Source: Amycolatopsis sp. WQ 127309
Lineage (GTDB): Bacteria; Actinomycetota; Actinomycetes; Mycobacteriales; Pseudonocardiaceae
Direction: 5' to 3'
Assembly: GCF_023023025.1 (NCBI RefSeq)
Contig: NZ_CP095481.1
Coordinates: forward strand, 10,243,001 to 10,307,000
Length of the DNA stretch: 64,000 nt
Below are positions 1-10,279 of this stretch, one piece after another; position 1 is the stretch's first letter, and each line of letters starts with the position of its first letter. The translations under genes were made by a program, and so were the position numbers. Below the pieces are notes generated by a model. That model worked only from the letters and a program-made list of their open reading frames with translations. It ran no database searches and was not told the origin of the DNA.

Positions 1-222
1 GCCGACGAGATCACCCCGCGCCTGGGCACGGCGGTGGGCGAGCTGACGCCGCTGCCGGACGGTGGCTGCCGCTGGCACAGCCACGGGGACACCCTGGACT
101 GGCTCGCGTTCCGCCTGCTCGGGCTGGGCTGCGCGTTCACGGTCGAGGAGCCGCCGGAACTGGTGGCCCGCCTGGAGGTCCTCGCCGCCCGCGCGCTGGC
201 GGGCGCGGGCGTGGGCGGCTGA
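1..222 (+). CDS. WYL-domain transcriptional regulator, C-terminal fragment
   Basis: The reading frame is open from base 1 and ends at TGA 220-222, so only the last 73 residues are present. They fit the C-terminal extension of WYL-domain (YafY/DeoR-like) regulators: a GELTPLPDGG strand, then a WLAFRLLGLG helix and the typical ending with PPELVARLEVLAARAL. Family members usually carry an N-terminal winged helix that binds DNA and a WYL domain that senses a ligand; both lie outside the window. The target genes cannot be inferred. Nothing suggests this is PafB or PafC itself, although the window contains PafBC-type promoters. Confidence 0.7.
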   Translation, partial: ADEITPRLGTAVGELTPLPDGGCRWHSHGDTLDWLAFRLLGLGCAFTVEEPPELVARLEVLAARALAGAGVGG

Positions 223-254
223 TCCGCGGTCGTCCGGGTTCCCCGGCACGGAAC

Positions 255-614
255 TCACTCTGCACCGCCCGAGGGTGGGTACACGGTGGCGTCCTGCGGG
301 TCGTAGAGGACCATCCCGTGCCGCCCGGCCAGCTCCTGGACGTACGACACGACGGCGTCGGGAGCGGACCAGCTCAGCGACATGACCACGCCGTCACCGG
401 CGACGGTCAAGGCGCACGACCACGGGCAGCTGCCGAGGTCCTCGACCGGCACGTCGGTCAGTTCCGGGTAGCGGGCCGTCAGCTCCCGGTGGTACGCGAC
501 GGCCCGGGGGTGCAGCGGGATCACCACCGGTTCGGGGGACGTCAGCGCGGCGTACTTGCGGGCCGCTTCTTCGGCGGCCGTGGGCTGGTGCCACACGGCG
601 AGATCGAAACTCAT
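255..614 (-). CDS. Small uncharacterised protein beginning MSFDLAVW
   Basis: A 119-residue protein of unknown function. The ATG at 614 is chosen because GGAG lies about 9 nt upstream and the protein then starts MSFDLAVW, an N-terminus I associate with small actinobacterial proteins of no assigned role. There is no signal peptide or membrane segment. It is mixed alpha/beta in appearance, with a CPWSC pair of cysteines near residue 63 and a hydrophobic C-terminal half. It is read in the same direction as the next gene, 80 bp away. An immunity-like or housekeeping role would be guesswork. Confidence 0.6.
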   Translation of the reverse strand: MSFDLAVWHQPTAAEEAARKYAALTSPEPVVIPLHPRAVAYHRELTARYPELTDVPVEDLGSCPWSCALTVAGDGVVMSLSWSAPDAVVSYVQELAGRHGMVLYDPQDATVYPPSGGAE

Positions 615-694
615 CAGGACAACTCCGGTGGGTGAAGGAAACGGGACGGCCGCGGTGGCGGGACGGTCCGGAGTGGACCGGCCCGCCACCGTGC

Positions 695-1195
695 TCAGCC
701 CGGTTCACCCCCGTCCAGGTCCACGCGCCGGCTCGGCGGCACGGGGAGGTAGCAGCCCGGGTTCTCCGGGTCGCAGCCCACGCGCGGCAGCCGGGAGCGG
801 ATGCCACCGGGGGTGCGCTCGAAGTACGCCGCGATCTCCGTGACGCTCTCGCCGGCCAGCCACCGGCTCTCCAGCTCCGCGTCCATCTCGTCGTTCCACG
901 GGCGGCCTTGCTGGGCGGCCCGGGCCGCGGATCTTCGCCGCGACGACCGGCCGGCGCCGGTCGTCGCGGACAACAGGCCGTCGGCGACCAGGTCGGCCAC
1001 CGTGGCCGCCACGGCGACGTCCAGGTCGAGGCTGCCCTCGGCGACCGGTTCGCCCTCGGGACCGCCGGCTTCCAGGGTGATCATCACCCTGGTGTTCGGT
1101 TCGGCGCGGTCTTCGTCCGTCCTGGTGGCGACCGCGATCTGGTAGATGATCTCCTGTGCCCGGATCTCGGTCCGGCGCTCTTCGATGATCGACAT
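695..1195 (-). CDS. Unknown protein with C-terminal helix-turn-helix, probably DNA-damage inducible
   Basis: A 166-residue protein with no recognised family over its N-terminal 95 residues, followed by an R/A-rich linker (about 100-115). Its C-terminal segment has the pattern PWNDEMDAELESRWLAGES...GGIRSRL, resembling the Myb/sigma-region-4-like helix-turn-helix found at the end of several actinobacterial helicases. The ATG at 1195 has no Shine-Dalgarno sequence, but a RecA-NDp-like promoter (TTGTCGGGG-N8-TAGCTT) ends 6 nt before it, so the mRNA is probably leaderless. The promoter suggests a DNA-damage response role; the biochemical function is unknown. Confidence 0.65.
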   Translation of the reverse strand: MSIIEERRTEIRAQEIIYQIAVATRTDEDRAEPNTRVMITLEAGGPEGEPVAEGSLDLDVAVAATVADLVADGLLSATTGAGRSSRRRSAARAAQQGRPWNDEMDAELESRWLAGESVTEIAAYFERTPGGIRSRLPRVGCDPENPGCYLPVPPSRRVDLDGGEPG

Positions 1196-1201
1196 GCCGT
1201 G

Positions 1202-1224
1202 AAGCTAGCGCGCACCCCCGACAA
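1202..1224 (-). promoter_or_regulatory. RecA-NDp-like (PafBC-type) promoter of the 166-aa gene
   Basis: On the minus strand TTGTCGGGG, 8 bases, TAGCTT. The known LexA-independent damage promoter in actinobacteria is TTGTCRGTG-N8-TAnnnT; only one base of the upstream element differs. The -10 ends 6 nt before the ATG at 1195, predicting a leaderless transcript. Confidence 0.6.
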
Positions 1225-1265
1225 TTTTCGGCCACGCGCTGCTCACGGCCGACTCCGCTCCGAAA

Positions 1266-1288
1266 TTGTCGGACCCCTCCCCTAGCGT
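1266..1288 (+). promoter_or_regulatory. Orphan RecA-NDp-like promoter, divergent copy
   Basis: TTGTCGGAC, 8 bases, TAGCGT on the plus strand, back to back with the promoter at 1202-1224. It is followed by a good ribosome site (GGGAGG, 1313-1318) and ATG at 1324, but after about eight codons the sequence runs into the terminator of the convergent gene, and no credible protein follows. It looks like the surviving front end of a deleted gene. DUF222/HNH endonuclease genes often start in this way, but that identity is only inferred. Confidence 0.45.
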
Positions 1289-1346
1289 CCTCGTCGACCA
1301 CACCACGTCACCGGGAGGCCACGATGCGACACCTGCGGACAAGACG

Positions 1347-1379
1347 GTGCCCCGGTCCGGACGAGCCGGACCGGGGCAC
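1347..1379 (-). terminator. Terminator after the secreted hydrolase
   Basis: Perfect 14-bp inverted repeat with arms 1347-1360 and 1366-1379 and a 5-nt loop, 20 bp beyond the stop codon of the hydrolase gene. No clear T-run follows, which is usual in high-GC actinobacteria. Confidence 0.7.
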
Positions 1380-1398
1380 TGACCCACGTCGATTCCGC

Positions 1399-3003
1399 TC
1401 AGAAGTGCAGCAGCTGAGCCAAGGTGCGCTGCTTCTCCTGGGCCGCCTTCGCGGTGTTGTCCGACTTCTGCGCGGCGGCGCCGTCGGGCACCGGCGGCGG
1501 AACCGGGCTGCACTGGACGTCGGAGTGGTTGCCGGGCCGGCGCGCCGGCAACGTTCCGTTCGCCAGGTAGTCGGCGATCTTGTCGTCCACACAGGACACC
1601 CCGGACAGCGAACCGGCGTGCGTGGTGCCGCCCGGCGCGCTGATCAGGCTCGAGTTCGGGAACCGCTTGCGGACCTCGAGGCTGCCGGCGTACGGCGTCG
1701 CGGCGTCGAGCTCTTCGCTGATGAGGAGCGCCCCGGCGACCTTGCTGCCGTTGATGTCGACGGGCTTGCCCGCCTTCGCCGGCCAGAACACGCAGGGTGC
1801 GTTGAACCAGGCGTTGCCCCAGGTCTCGAACGGGGCCTTGGCGTAGGTCAGCCAGTTGTCGACCCGCCACTTGTTCCAGCTGGTCGGCCACTGGGTGTCG
1901 GTGCACTGCACACCCAGGTAGACGGCGAAACCGTTGTCGTCGCCGGGCGGGTTCGAGTCGTCGTAGAGCGCCTTCAGCGTCTGCCAGTCACCCTTGTGGA
2001 CGAAACCGTCGAACGCCTTGGCCATGTCGACCCAGCCGAAGACGTAGTAGCCGGCCTGCAGGAAGACGTCGGTCCACTCGTCACCGCCGATCACCCCGCC
2101 GGCCGGGTTCCTGGCGAGCTTGCGCTGGGTGTCGTACCAGAGCTTCTCCACCGCGGAACCGGTCTTGCCCAGGTGGTAGACGCTGTCGTAGGACGCCAGC
2201 CAGTCGAAGTAGATCTTGATGTTCTTGTCGAACGCGACGTCCTGGTCGAGGTTGGCCTGGTACCAGACCTTCCGCGGGTCGACGTTGCCGTCGAGCACCA
2301 TCCGGCGGACGTTCTTGGGGTACATCGTGCTGTACACCTGGCCGAGGTAGGTGCCGTAGGAGAAGCCGTAGTAGTTGATCTGCTTCTCGCCCAGCGCCTT
2401 GCGCAGGCTGTCCATGTCCTGCGCGACGTCGGTCGTCTTCAGGTGGTCGAGGATCGCGCCGTTCTTGCGGCACGCCTGCGCGTAGCCCTTGGAGCGGTCG
2501 AGCCAGGTCTTCTCCAGCTTCGGCGAGGTCGGCACGTACGCCGGCCGGTCGTAGCTGAAGTAGTTGCCGTCACAGCTGATCGCGGGCTTGCTGGAGCCGA
2601 CGCCCCGCGGGTCGAAGCCGATCCAGTCGTAGTTGTCCCCCGCGTGGTTCGGCACGTACTTGCCGAGCACCGAGAGCCCGAGGCCGGACCCGCCGGGGCC
2701 GCCCGGGTTCACCAGCATGATCCCTTGGGACTGCGCGGTCTTGTGCTTGATCCGCGACACCGCGACGGAGACCTTCGCCCCGCCCGGCTTCGCGTAGTCC
2801 ATCGGCACTTCGAGGAAGCCGCACTCGGCGCCCGCCGCCTTGAGGCTCGCCGAGTCGCAGGGCCCCCAGGCGATCGGCGCGGGACTGAACTGCACCCCGG
2901 GGTCCGCCGACGCGGCGGGTGCGGCGGCCAGCAGCCCGGCCGCGAGCCCCACAGCGGCGACAGCGGCAACGATTCTTATCACAGTCGTCCTTTTCGTCCG
3001 CAT
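1399..3003 (-). CDS. Secreted tripeptidyl aminopeptidase-type alpha/beta hydrolase
   Basis: A 534-residue exported serine hydrolase of the TAP/SlpD family, whose members remove tripeptides from the N-terminus of extracellular proteins. The start ATG at 3003 gives a clear signal peptide (MRTKRTT, hydrophobic core 10-28, AASA cleavage region near 33). The fold signature follows: oxyanion-hole GGPGGSG (101-107), nucleophile elbow GFSYG with Ser215, Asp433 (LDAAT) and His462 (TTHAG), then the family's C-terminal SCVDD segment. The tail after about 490 is proline-rich. It is divergent from the AlkD-like gene at 3176. Substrate specificity is not readable from sequence. Confidence 0.85.
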   Translation of the reverse strand: MRTKRTTVIRIVAAVAAVGLAAGLLAAAPAASADPGVQFSPAPIAWGPCDSASLKAAGAECGFLEVPMDYAKPGGAKVSVAVSRIKHKTAQSQGIMLVNPGGPGGSGLGLSVLGKYVPNHAGDNYDWIGFDPRGVGSSKPAISCDGNYFSYDRPAYVPTSPKLEKTWLDRSKGYAQACRKNGAILDHLKTTDVAQDMDSLRKALGEKQINYYGFSYGTYLGQVYSTMYPKNVRRMVLDGNVDPRKVWYQANLDQDVAFDKNIKIYFDWLASYDSVYHLGKTGSAVEKLWYDTQRKLARNPAGGVIGGDEWTDVFLQAGYYVFGWVDMAKAFDGFVHKGDWQTLKALYDDSNPPGDDNGFAVYLGVQCTDTQWPTSWNKWRVDNWLTYAKAPFETWGNAWFNAPCVFWPAKAGKPVDINGSKVAGALLISEELDAATPYAGSLEVRKRFPNSSLISAPGGTTHAGSLSGVSCVDDKIADYLANGTLPARRPGNHSDVQCSPVPPPVPDGAAAQKSDNTAKAAQEKQRTLAQLLHF

Positions 3004-3123
3004 TCGACAGAGTTCGCCGGATTTCGCCGAAACTACCGGCAACCCTGCACAATCTCGCTGACCGCCACGACTTCCGCCATCCGCCTTTCGTCGGGACCTC
3101 CCCCGATCGGCGAGCACCCGGAA

Positions 3124-3146
3124 CCGTCGGTGGCCGCCGGTACGCT
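3124..3146 (+). promoter_or_regulatory. RecA-NDp-like promoter of the AlkD-type gene
   Basis: CCGTCGGTG, 8 bases, TACGCT. Seven of nine bases of the upstream element fit TTGTCRGTG, and the N8 spacing and TAnnnT -10 fit exactly. The predicted start of transcription is about 20 nt before the ATG at 3176. Confidence 0.45.
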
Positions 3147-3175
3147 CCGGGCGACCGGGGATGACGGGAGGACGG

Positions 3176-3865
3176 ATGACCGCGGACGAACGGCTGGTCA
3201 AAGCCGTCCGCACCGGGCTGGCCGAGCTGGGCGATCCGGTGAAGGCACCCGAGATGCGGGCGTACATGAAGTCGGCCATGCCGTATCGCGGAGTGGCCAA
3301 ACCGGAGCGGAGCATGCTTCTCAAGCGGGTGTTCGCCGACCACATACTGCCCGATCGAGTGACGTATTCGGCGACGATCCTGGCGCTGTGGCGGGACGCC
3401 GAGTTCCGGGAGGAGCGGTACGCGGCGGTCGATCTTTCCGGCTATCGCGCCTACCGGTCGTGGCAGGATCCCGGGCTGATCCCGATGTACGAGGAAATGA
3501 TCGTCACGGGGGCGTGGTGGGACCACGTCGACGAGCTGGCGATCCGGCGGGTGGGCCCGATCCTGCGTTCCGCCCGCGGCGAGGTCACGCCGATCATGCT
3601 GCGCTGGGCGGCCGACGACGACCTCTGGCGGCGGCGCACGGCGATCATCTGCCAGGTCGGCGCGAAGGAGGACACCGACACCGACCTGCTGACCCGGGCG
3701 ATCGAACCCGCGATCGCCGAGCCGGAGTTCTTCCTGCGCAAGGGAATCGGCTGGGCACTGCGCGACTACGCGAAGACGTCACCGGACTGGGTGCGGTCCT
3801 TCGTGGACGATCACCCCGGCCTGTCGGGGCTGTCGCGCCGGGAGGCGCTCAAGCACATCGGGTGA
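3176..3865 (+). CDS. AlkD-type DNA alkylation repair protein
   Basis: A 229-residue helical-repeat DNA glycosylase of the AlkD family, which excises alkylated purines without base flipping. Family features visible: the N-terminal MRAYMKSAMPYRGV motif, the WWDHVD segment that carries the catalytic Trp and Asp in AlkD, and the later GIGWALRDYAK helix with a conserved Trp. ATG 3176 is preferred to the in-frame ATG at 3161 because GGGAGG sits between them at the right distance. The promoter at 3124-3146 resembles the LexA-independent damage promoter, in keeping with a repair role. Confidence 0.85.
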   Translation: MTADERLVKAVRTGLAELGDPVKAPEMRAYMKSAMPYRGVAKPERSMLLKRVFADHILPDRVTYSATILALWRDAEFREERYAAVDLSGYRAYRSWQDPGLIPMYEEMIVTGAWWDHVDELAIRRVGPILRSARGEVTPIMLRWAADDDLWRRRTAIICQVGAKEDTDTDLLTRAIEPAIAEPEFFLRKGIGWALRDYAKTSPDWVRSFVDDHPGLSGLSRREALKHIG

Positions 3866-3916
3866 CGTTCGGCTTCGAAGAGGTGCCCGGCGCCGCGACA
3901 CCTACGGCCGACCGGT

Positions 3917-4000
3917 GTGCCCGGACGGTCGGGTCGCGTACCCGGAGAGTCGGCTCGCGTGCCTGGAGGGTCGGGGCGCGCGCCTGGTGGGTCGCCTGCG
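3917..4000. repeat. Four 21-bp tandem repeats
   Basis: Four adjacent 21-bp units begin at 3917, 3938, 3959 and 3980, with the pattern GTgCCcGGagGGTCGGgtCGC. The copies differ by several bases. They lie between the convergent AlkD-like gene and pheT and are not part of a believable gene, although each unit is seven codons long. Confidence 0.75.
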
Positions 4001-4043
4001 TTCTGGTGCGACTGGTCGGTCGGGTGTGCGGGGCCGGACGCGA

Positions 4044-4071
4044 AAGAGGGGCCGGTTTCCCGGCCCCTCTT
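4044..4071 (-). terminator. Terminator of pheST
   Basis: 12-bp perfect stem (AAGAGGGGCCGG / CCGGCCCCTCTT) with a TTTC loop, 15 bp past the pheT stop codon. Confidence 0.75.
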
Positions 4072-4086
4072 CGAGAGCGTCGTGCG

Positions 4087-6647
4087 TCAGCGCAAGGTCG
4101 CTTCGAACCGTTCGCCCGCCGCGGCGACCGCGGCGTCGCGGGCCTTGGTCGCCTCGTCGACGGTCAGCGTCCGGTCCGGGGCGCGGAAGCGCAGCTTGTA
4201 GGCCAGCGACCGCTTGCCCTCGCCGACCTGCTCGCCGGCGTAGACGTCGAACAGCGTGATGTCCTCGAGCAGCTCGCCCGCCCCGGTGCGCAGCACCGCG
4301 GCCAGGTCACCCGACGGAACGTCCGCGGCCGCGACCAGCGCGACGTCGAGCAGCACCGGCGGGTAGCCGGACACGCTCGGCGCCGGCCGGGAGTCCGGCA
4401 GCGGGATCGCGTCGAGGTCGAGCTCCATCGCCACGGTGCGCGGCGGCAGGCCGAGCGCCTCGACGACCTTGGGGTGCAGCTCGCCCGCATGGCCGACCGG
4501 CCAGTCGCCGACCCGCAGCTGGGCGCAGCGGCCCGGGTGCCACGGCGGCAGATCGGTGGCCTGCGTGGTCAGCTCGACCCCGGCGGCCTCGGCGATCGTC
4601 CGGGCGGCCTGCACCGCGTCGGCCCAGCTCGCCTGCTCGCCCCCGCCCCACCAGCCGGCGCGGTGGCGCTGGCCGGCGAGCACGACGGCGACGTGCAGCG
4701 GCTGCTTCGGCACGGCCTCTTCGAGAACGGCCAGTTCCTCGTCGGTCGGGCGGCGGTCGACGCCGAGCACCGGGACCTTCAGCGGGTTCGGCGCGGGCAG
4801 CACGACCTGGCCGACGTGGAACAGCGCCACGTCTTTCATCCCGCGCGACACGTTGCGCTGCAGCGTGTCCAGCAGGCCCGGCAGCAGCGTGGTGGCCAGC
4901 TTGTTGCGCTCGGCCTCCAGCGGGTTGCGCACCACGACGGCGTTGCGGCGGACGTCGTCCGCCGGGAGCCCGAAGGCGTCCCACACCGCGTCGCCGACGA
5001 ACGGGAACGGGCGCACCTCGACGTACCCGGCCTCGGCCAGGGCCCGCGCGACACCGCGGACGCGCCGCTGGCCGTCGGTCAGGCCGCGGCCGGCCGGGGC
5101 GGCGGGCAGCGTCGACGGGATGCTGTCGTAGCCCTCGAGCCGCAGCACCTCTTCGACGAGGTCGGCGGGCTGGCGCAGGTCACCGCGCCAGCTCGGCGGG
5201 ATCGCGGTGACGAGGCCGGTGCCGTCGTCGCCCGTGCTGACCGTGACCTTGCAGCCGATCTGGCTGAGCCGGCGCACGGTCACGCCGCGCTGGTAGCTCA
5301 CGCCCGCGACCTTGTCGGGCAGGTTGATCGGCATCCGGACCGGCGGGTTCGGCTCGACCGTGCCCTCGTCGGTGCGGCCGGGCCGGATGGCGGCGTCGCC
5401 GTACTGCCGCAGCAGCCGGGCGGCCAGCTCGACCGCCGGCCCGCACAGCTGCGGGTCGGTGAACCGCTCGAACCGCTTGGCCGCCTCGGAGAACAGCTTG
5501 TGGCGCCGGGCCGTGCGGCTGATCGACGCCGGGTTCCAGTGCGCCGCCTCGAGCAGCACGTCCGTGCTCTCCGGCGTGATCTCGGTGCTCGCGCCACCCA
5601 TGGTGCCGGCCAGCGAGATGACGCCGCTGTCGTCGGCGATCACCACGTCGTCCGGGTCGAGCGTGCGCTCGACGTCGTCCAGGGTGGTCAGCTTCTCGCC
5701 CGGCTTCGCCTTGCGCACCACCAGATCGCCCTGGATGGCCTTGGTGGCGAACGCGTGCAGCGGGTGCCCGAGCTCAAGCATCACGTAGTTGGTGACGTCG
5801 ACGGCCAGGGAGATCGAGCGGATGCCGGCCAGCATCAGCCGCCGCCGCATCCACCACGGGGTCGGCGCGGTCGAGTCCAGCCCGGTGACCCGGCGCAGCA
5901 CGAACCGCGGGCAGCCCTCGGGGTCCTCGACGCGGACCGGCCAGGCGTCACCTTCGGCCGCCGGGACCTCCAGCAGCGCAGGGTCGCCGAAGGGCACGTC
6001 GAGGGCGTTCGACAGCTCGCGAGCCAGGCCGCGGACCGACAGCGCGTAACCGCGGTCCGGGGTCGGCGCGAGCTCGATCACCGTGTCGTTCAGGGCGAGC
6101 AGCTCCTGGGCGTCGTCGCCCGGGCTCGCGGTGCCCGGCGGCAGCACCAGGATGCCGGTGTGGTCCTCGCCGAGGCCGAGCTCGCGCGCCGAGCAGATCA
6201 TGCCGTCGCTGATGCGGCCGTAGGTCTTGCGGGAGGCGATGGCGAAGTCGCCCGGCAGCACCGCGCCGGGCAGCGCGACGACGACCAGGTCGCCCTCGGT
6301 GAAGTTGCGCGCGCCGCAGATGATGCCGCGGGTCCTGATGCCGTGCGGGCCCTCGTCGAACTCGCCCGACTCTTCGTCGTCCTCGTCTTCGTCGTCGTCT
6401 TCGGGCTCGTCGTCGTCCTCGGCGACCTCGCCGACGTCGACGCGGCAGAAGCGCACCGGCTTCTTGAACTCGGTCAGTTCCTCGATCTCGGCCACGCGGC
6501 CGACGACCAGCGGGCCGGTCACGGGCCCGAGCTCGCGGAGGTCGTCGACCTCGATCCCGATCCGGACGAACGCGTCGGCCAGGTCCTGCGGCGTGATCTC
6601 CTCGCCCACGTCGAGGTGTTCGGTCAGCCAGCTGACTGGGACTCGCA

Positions 6648-6648
<1 letters not shown>
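4087..6648 (-). CDS. pheT: Phenylalanine-tRNA ligase beta subunit
   Basis: An 853-residue beta subunit of cytosolic phenylalanyl-tRNA synthetase (alpha2-beta2), which binds and proofreads tRNA-Phe while PheS activates phenylalanine. It starts with GTG at 6648 (MRVPVSWLTEHL), overlapping the pheS stop codon by one base, so the two are translationally coupled. The order is the N-terminal tRNA-binding OB domain, B3/B4 editing region, B5, catalytic-like core and a C-terminal ferredoxin-like anticodon-binding domain (about 760-853). One oddity is an almost purely acidic insert at residues 77-99 inside the OB domain (bases about 6352-6420). The protein is longer than the usual 790-830 residues. Confidence 0.97.
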
Positions 6649-8138
<1,490 letters not shown>

Positions 8139-8927
8139 TCAGCGGCGGGCCGCCATGGCGCTCGTGTAGACGCAGACCGCCGCCGCCGTGGCCAGGTTGA
8201 GGCTCTCTGCCTTGCCGTACAGCGGGATGCGGACCGCCAGATCCGTCTCGGCCAGAACAGCTTCCGAAAGGCCGTGGGCCTCGTTGCCGAACACCCAGGC
8301 CGTCGGCTCGGTCAGGTCCACCCGATCGAGTTCGGCGTCGGCGTAGCCGTGGGCCGCGTACGTGCGCAGGCCCGCCGCCGAACAGGCCTTCAGCGCGGCC
8401 GAGATGTCCCGGACGCGGGTGATCGGGAGGTGGAACAGGCTGCCCGCGGCCGCTCGGACGCACTTGCCGTTGTGGGGGTCGACCGTGTCGCCCGCCAGGA
8501 CGACGGCGTCCGCGCCCGCCGCGTCCGCCACGCGGATCACCGTGCCCGCGTTGCCCGGGTCGGCGATGTCCACCAGCACGACCACCAGCCGGGCGCCCGG
8601 GATCACGGCCGTCTCGAGTGGATGGTCGAGCAGGGCGCAGACCGCCACGATGCCTTGGGGCGTCACGGTTTCCGACAGGCCGTCCGCGGCGCGGTCGGTG
8701 ATCGGCGAGACCGGGACGCCGGCCGCGCGGGCGGCCTCGACCAGGTTCGCGTGCTGGGCGGCCGCGCGCGACGTCACGAACAGTTCGTGGACCGTTCCGT
8801 TCGCCAAGGCGGCTTCGACGGCGTTGGCGCCTTCGGCCAGGAACCGGCCGGTCTTGTCCCGGTCCGCGCGCCGGGTCAGCTTGCGCGCAGCAACGACCCG
8901 GGGGGTCCGTTCGGTGAACGGATCCAC
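8139..8927 (-). CDS. TrmH/SpoU-family RNA 2'-O-methyltransferase
   Basis: A 262-residue SPOUT enzyme that transfers methyl from S-adenosylmethionine to a ribose 2'-OH in rRNA or tRNA. The N-terminal substrate-binding domain (FLAEGANAVEAALANG) is followed by the knotted domain with motif 1 (DIADPGNAGTVIRVADAAGADAV), motif 2 (FGNEAHGLS) and motif 3 (IPLYGKAESLNLATAAAV). GTG 8927 is used; it gives the usual VDPFTERTPRV start and lies 23 nt after the rplT stop codon. It is co-directional with rplT, as in many actinobacteria. The exact nucleotide target cannot be told. Confidence 0.88.
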   Translation of the reverse strand: MDPFTERTPRVVAARKLTRRADRDKTGRFLAEGANAVEAALANGTVHELFVTSRAAAQHANLVEAARAAGVPVSPITDRAADGLSETVTPQGIVAVCALLDHPLETAVIPGARLVVVLVDIADPGNAGTVIRVADAAGADAVVLAGDTVDPHNGKCVRAAAGSLFHLPITRVRDISAALKACSAAGLRTYAAHGYADAELDRVDLTEPTAWVFGNEAHGLSEAVLAETDLAVRIPLYGKAESLNLATAAAVCVYTSAMAARR

Positions 8928-8950
8928 CCCGGGTCGGGGAAAGCTGCCGG

Positions 8951-9325
8951 TCAGGCCGACTTCGCTTCGGTGTTCACGTTGGCCTTGGCGAGCTCGGCCA
9001 GCGCGGTGAAGGCGACGGCGTCGTTGACGGCGAGGTCCGCGAGGATCTTGCGGTCGACCTCGACACCCGCGGCCTTGATGCCCTGGATGAACCGGTTGTA
9101 GGTCACGCCGTTCTCGCGGGCGGCCGCGTTGATGCGGGTGACCCACAGGCGACGGAAGTCACCCTTGCGGGCACGACGGTCCCGGTAGGCGTAGTTGAGC
9201 GAGTGAAGCGTCTGCTCCTTGGCCTTGCGGTACAGCCGCGAACGCTGGCCGCGGTAGCCGCTGGCCAGTTCGAGAGTTGCGCGACGCTTCTTCTGGGCGT
9301 TGACCGCCCGCTTGACGCGTGCCAC
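8951..9325 (-). CDS. rplT: 50S ribosomal protein L20
   Basis: A 124-residue L20 with the diagnostic basic N-terminus ([15 protein letters not shown]), the [19 protein letters not shown] helix and [14 protein letters not shown]. It binds 23S rRNA early in large-subunit assembly. It is last in infC-rpmI-rplT; in other bacteria L20 represses this operon by binding its own mRNA, and whether that occurs here is unknown. Confidence 0.98.
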   Translation of the reverse strand: MARVKRAVNAQKKRRATLELASGYRGQRSRLYRKAKEQTLHSLNYAYRDRRARKGDFRRLWVTRINAAARENGVTYNRFIQGIKAAGVEVDRKILADLAVNDAVAFTALAELAKANVNTEAKSA

Positions 9326-9388
9326 GGGTCCATCCTGTCGATCTCAGGGGGCGAAGGGGCGCCCCGGGTGGTTAGAGCAAGTCGGTGG

Positions 9389-9583
9389 TCAGCGGCCGAG
9401 GAGGCGCTTGACGCGACCGGTGTCGGGCTTGGCGATCTCGGTGGTGCCCTCGAGCCGGCGCGTGAGGCGGTTGGACTTCTTCTCCATCAGGTGCCGGCGG
9501 CCGGCCTTCTGACGGCGCAGCTTGCCCGTGCCCGTGACGCGGACGCGCTTGGACGTGCCGCTGTGGGTCTTCATCTTCGGCAT
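9389..9583 (-). CDS. rpmI: 50S ribosomal protein L35
   Basis: A 64-residue L35: [20 protein letters not shown], then the [12 protein letters not shown] basic segment and a short C-terminal helix. It lies between infC and rplT, the standard order, with 63-69 bp spacers. Confidence 0.97.
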   Translation of the reverse strand: MPKMKTHSGTSKRVRVTGTGKLRRQKAGRRHLMEKKSNRLTRRLEGTTEIAKPDTGRVKRLLGR

Positions 9584-9652
9584 TTCAGTCCTCTTTCGTG
9601 CGGCGGCTCACCGGAGACTCCGGTGAGCCGCTGACATGTGCTGGTCGGCGCC

Positions 9653-10216
9653 TTACGCCTCGGGGACCGATTCGGGAACCGGCTCGACCTTGGCCTTCGG
9701 CTTCACGTTCTTGTGCGGGGCCAGCACCATGATCATGTTGCGACCGTCCTGCTTGGCCGACGACTCGACGAAGCCGAGCTCCGTGACGTCTTCGGCGAGC
9801 TTCTGCAGCAGCCGGTAGCCGAGCTCCGGCCGGGACTGCTCGCGACCGCGGAACATGATCGTGACCTTGACCTTGTTGCCCGCCGCCAGGAAGCGCGACA
9901 CGTGACCCTTCTTGGTCTCGTAGTCGTGCTGATCGATCTTGGGGCGCAGCTTCTGTTCCTTGATGACGGTCAGCTGCTGGTTGCGACGCGACTCGCGGGC
10001 CTTCTGCGCGCTCTCGTACTTGAACTTGCCGAAGTCCATGAGCTTGCACACCGGCGGGCGGGCCTGCGGCGCGACCTCGACGAGGTCGAGATCGTTCTCT
10101 TGCGCCAGGCGCAGCGCATCTTCGATCCGGACGATGCCGACCTGTTCGCCGGCGGGTCCGACGAGTCGGACCTCCGGCACCCGGATTCGGTCGTTGATGC
10201 GTGTCTCGGAGCTGAT
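9653..10216 (-). CDS. infC: Translation initiation factor IF-3, probable ATC start codon
   Basis: A 187-residue IF-3, which binds the 30S subunit and checks the start codon and initiator tRNA. The N-domain ([17 protein letters not shown]) and C-domain ([32 protein letters not shown]) are intact. No ATG, GTG or TTG occurs at the expected place. Instead AAGGAGG is followed after 4 nt by ATC at 10216, giving [11 protein letters not shown]. Use of a rare start codon (ATT, ATC) is known for infC and allows IF-3 to repress its own synthesis. The upstream in-frame ATG at 10312 would add 32 unrelated residues. Confidence 0.95.
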   Translation of the reverse strand: MSSETRINDRIRVPEVRLVGPAGEQVGIVRIEDALRLAQENDLDLVEVAPQARPPVCKLMDFGKFKYESAQKARESRRNQQLTVIKEQKLRPKIDQHDYETKKGHVSRFLAAGNKVKVTIMFRGREQSRPELGYRLLQKLAEDVTELGFVESSAKQDGRNMIMVLAPHKNVKPKAKVEPVPESVPEA

Positions 10217-10279
10217 GGGGCCTCCTTGGTCCGAGGAATGTTTCCTGTTCTCGTTTCGACCTGGTGCCCACATAGCGAA

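Noticed and set aside
3917..4000. Short protein with heptad repeats VPGxSxR
   Set aside because: No ribosome site and no stop-bounded gene; the frame exists only because the DNA repeat is 21 bp.
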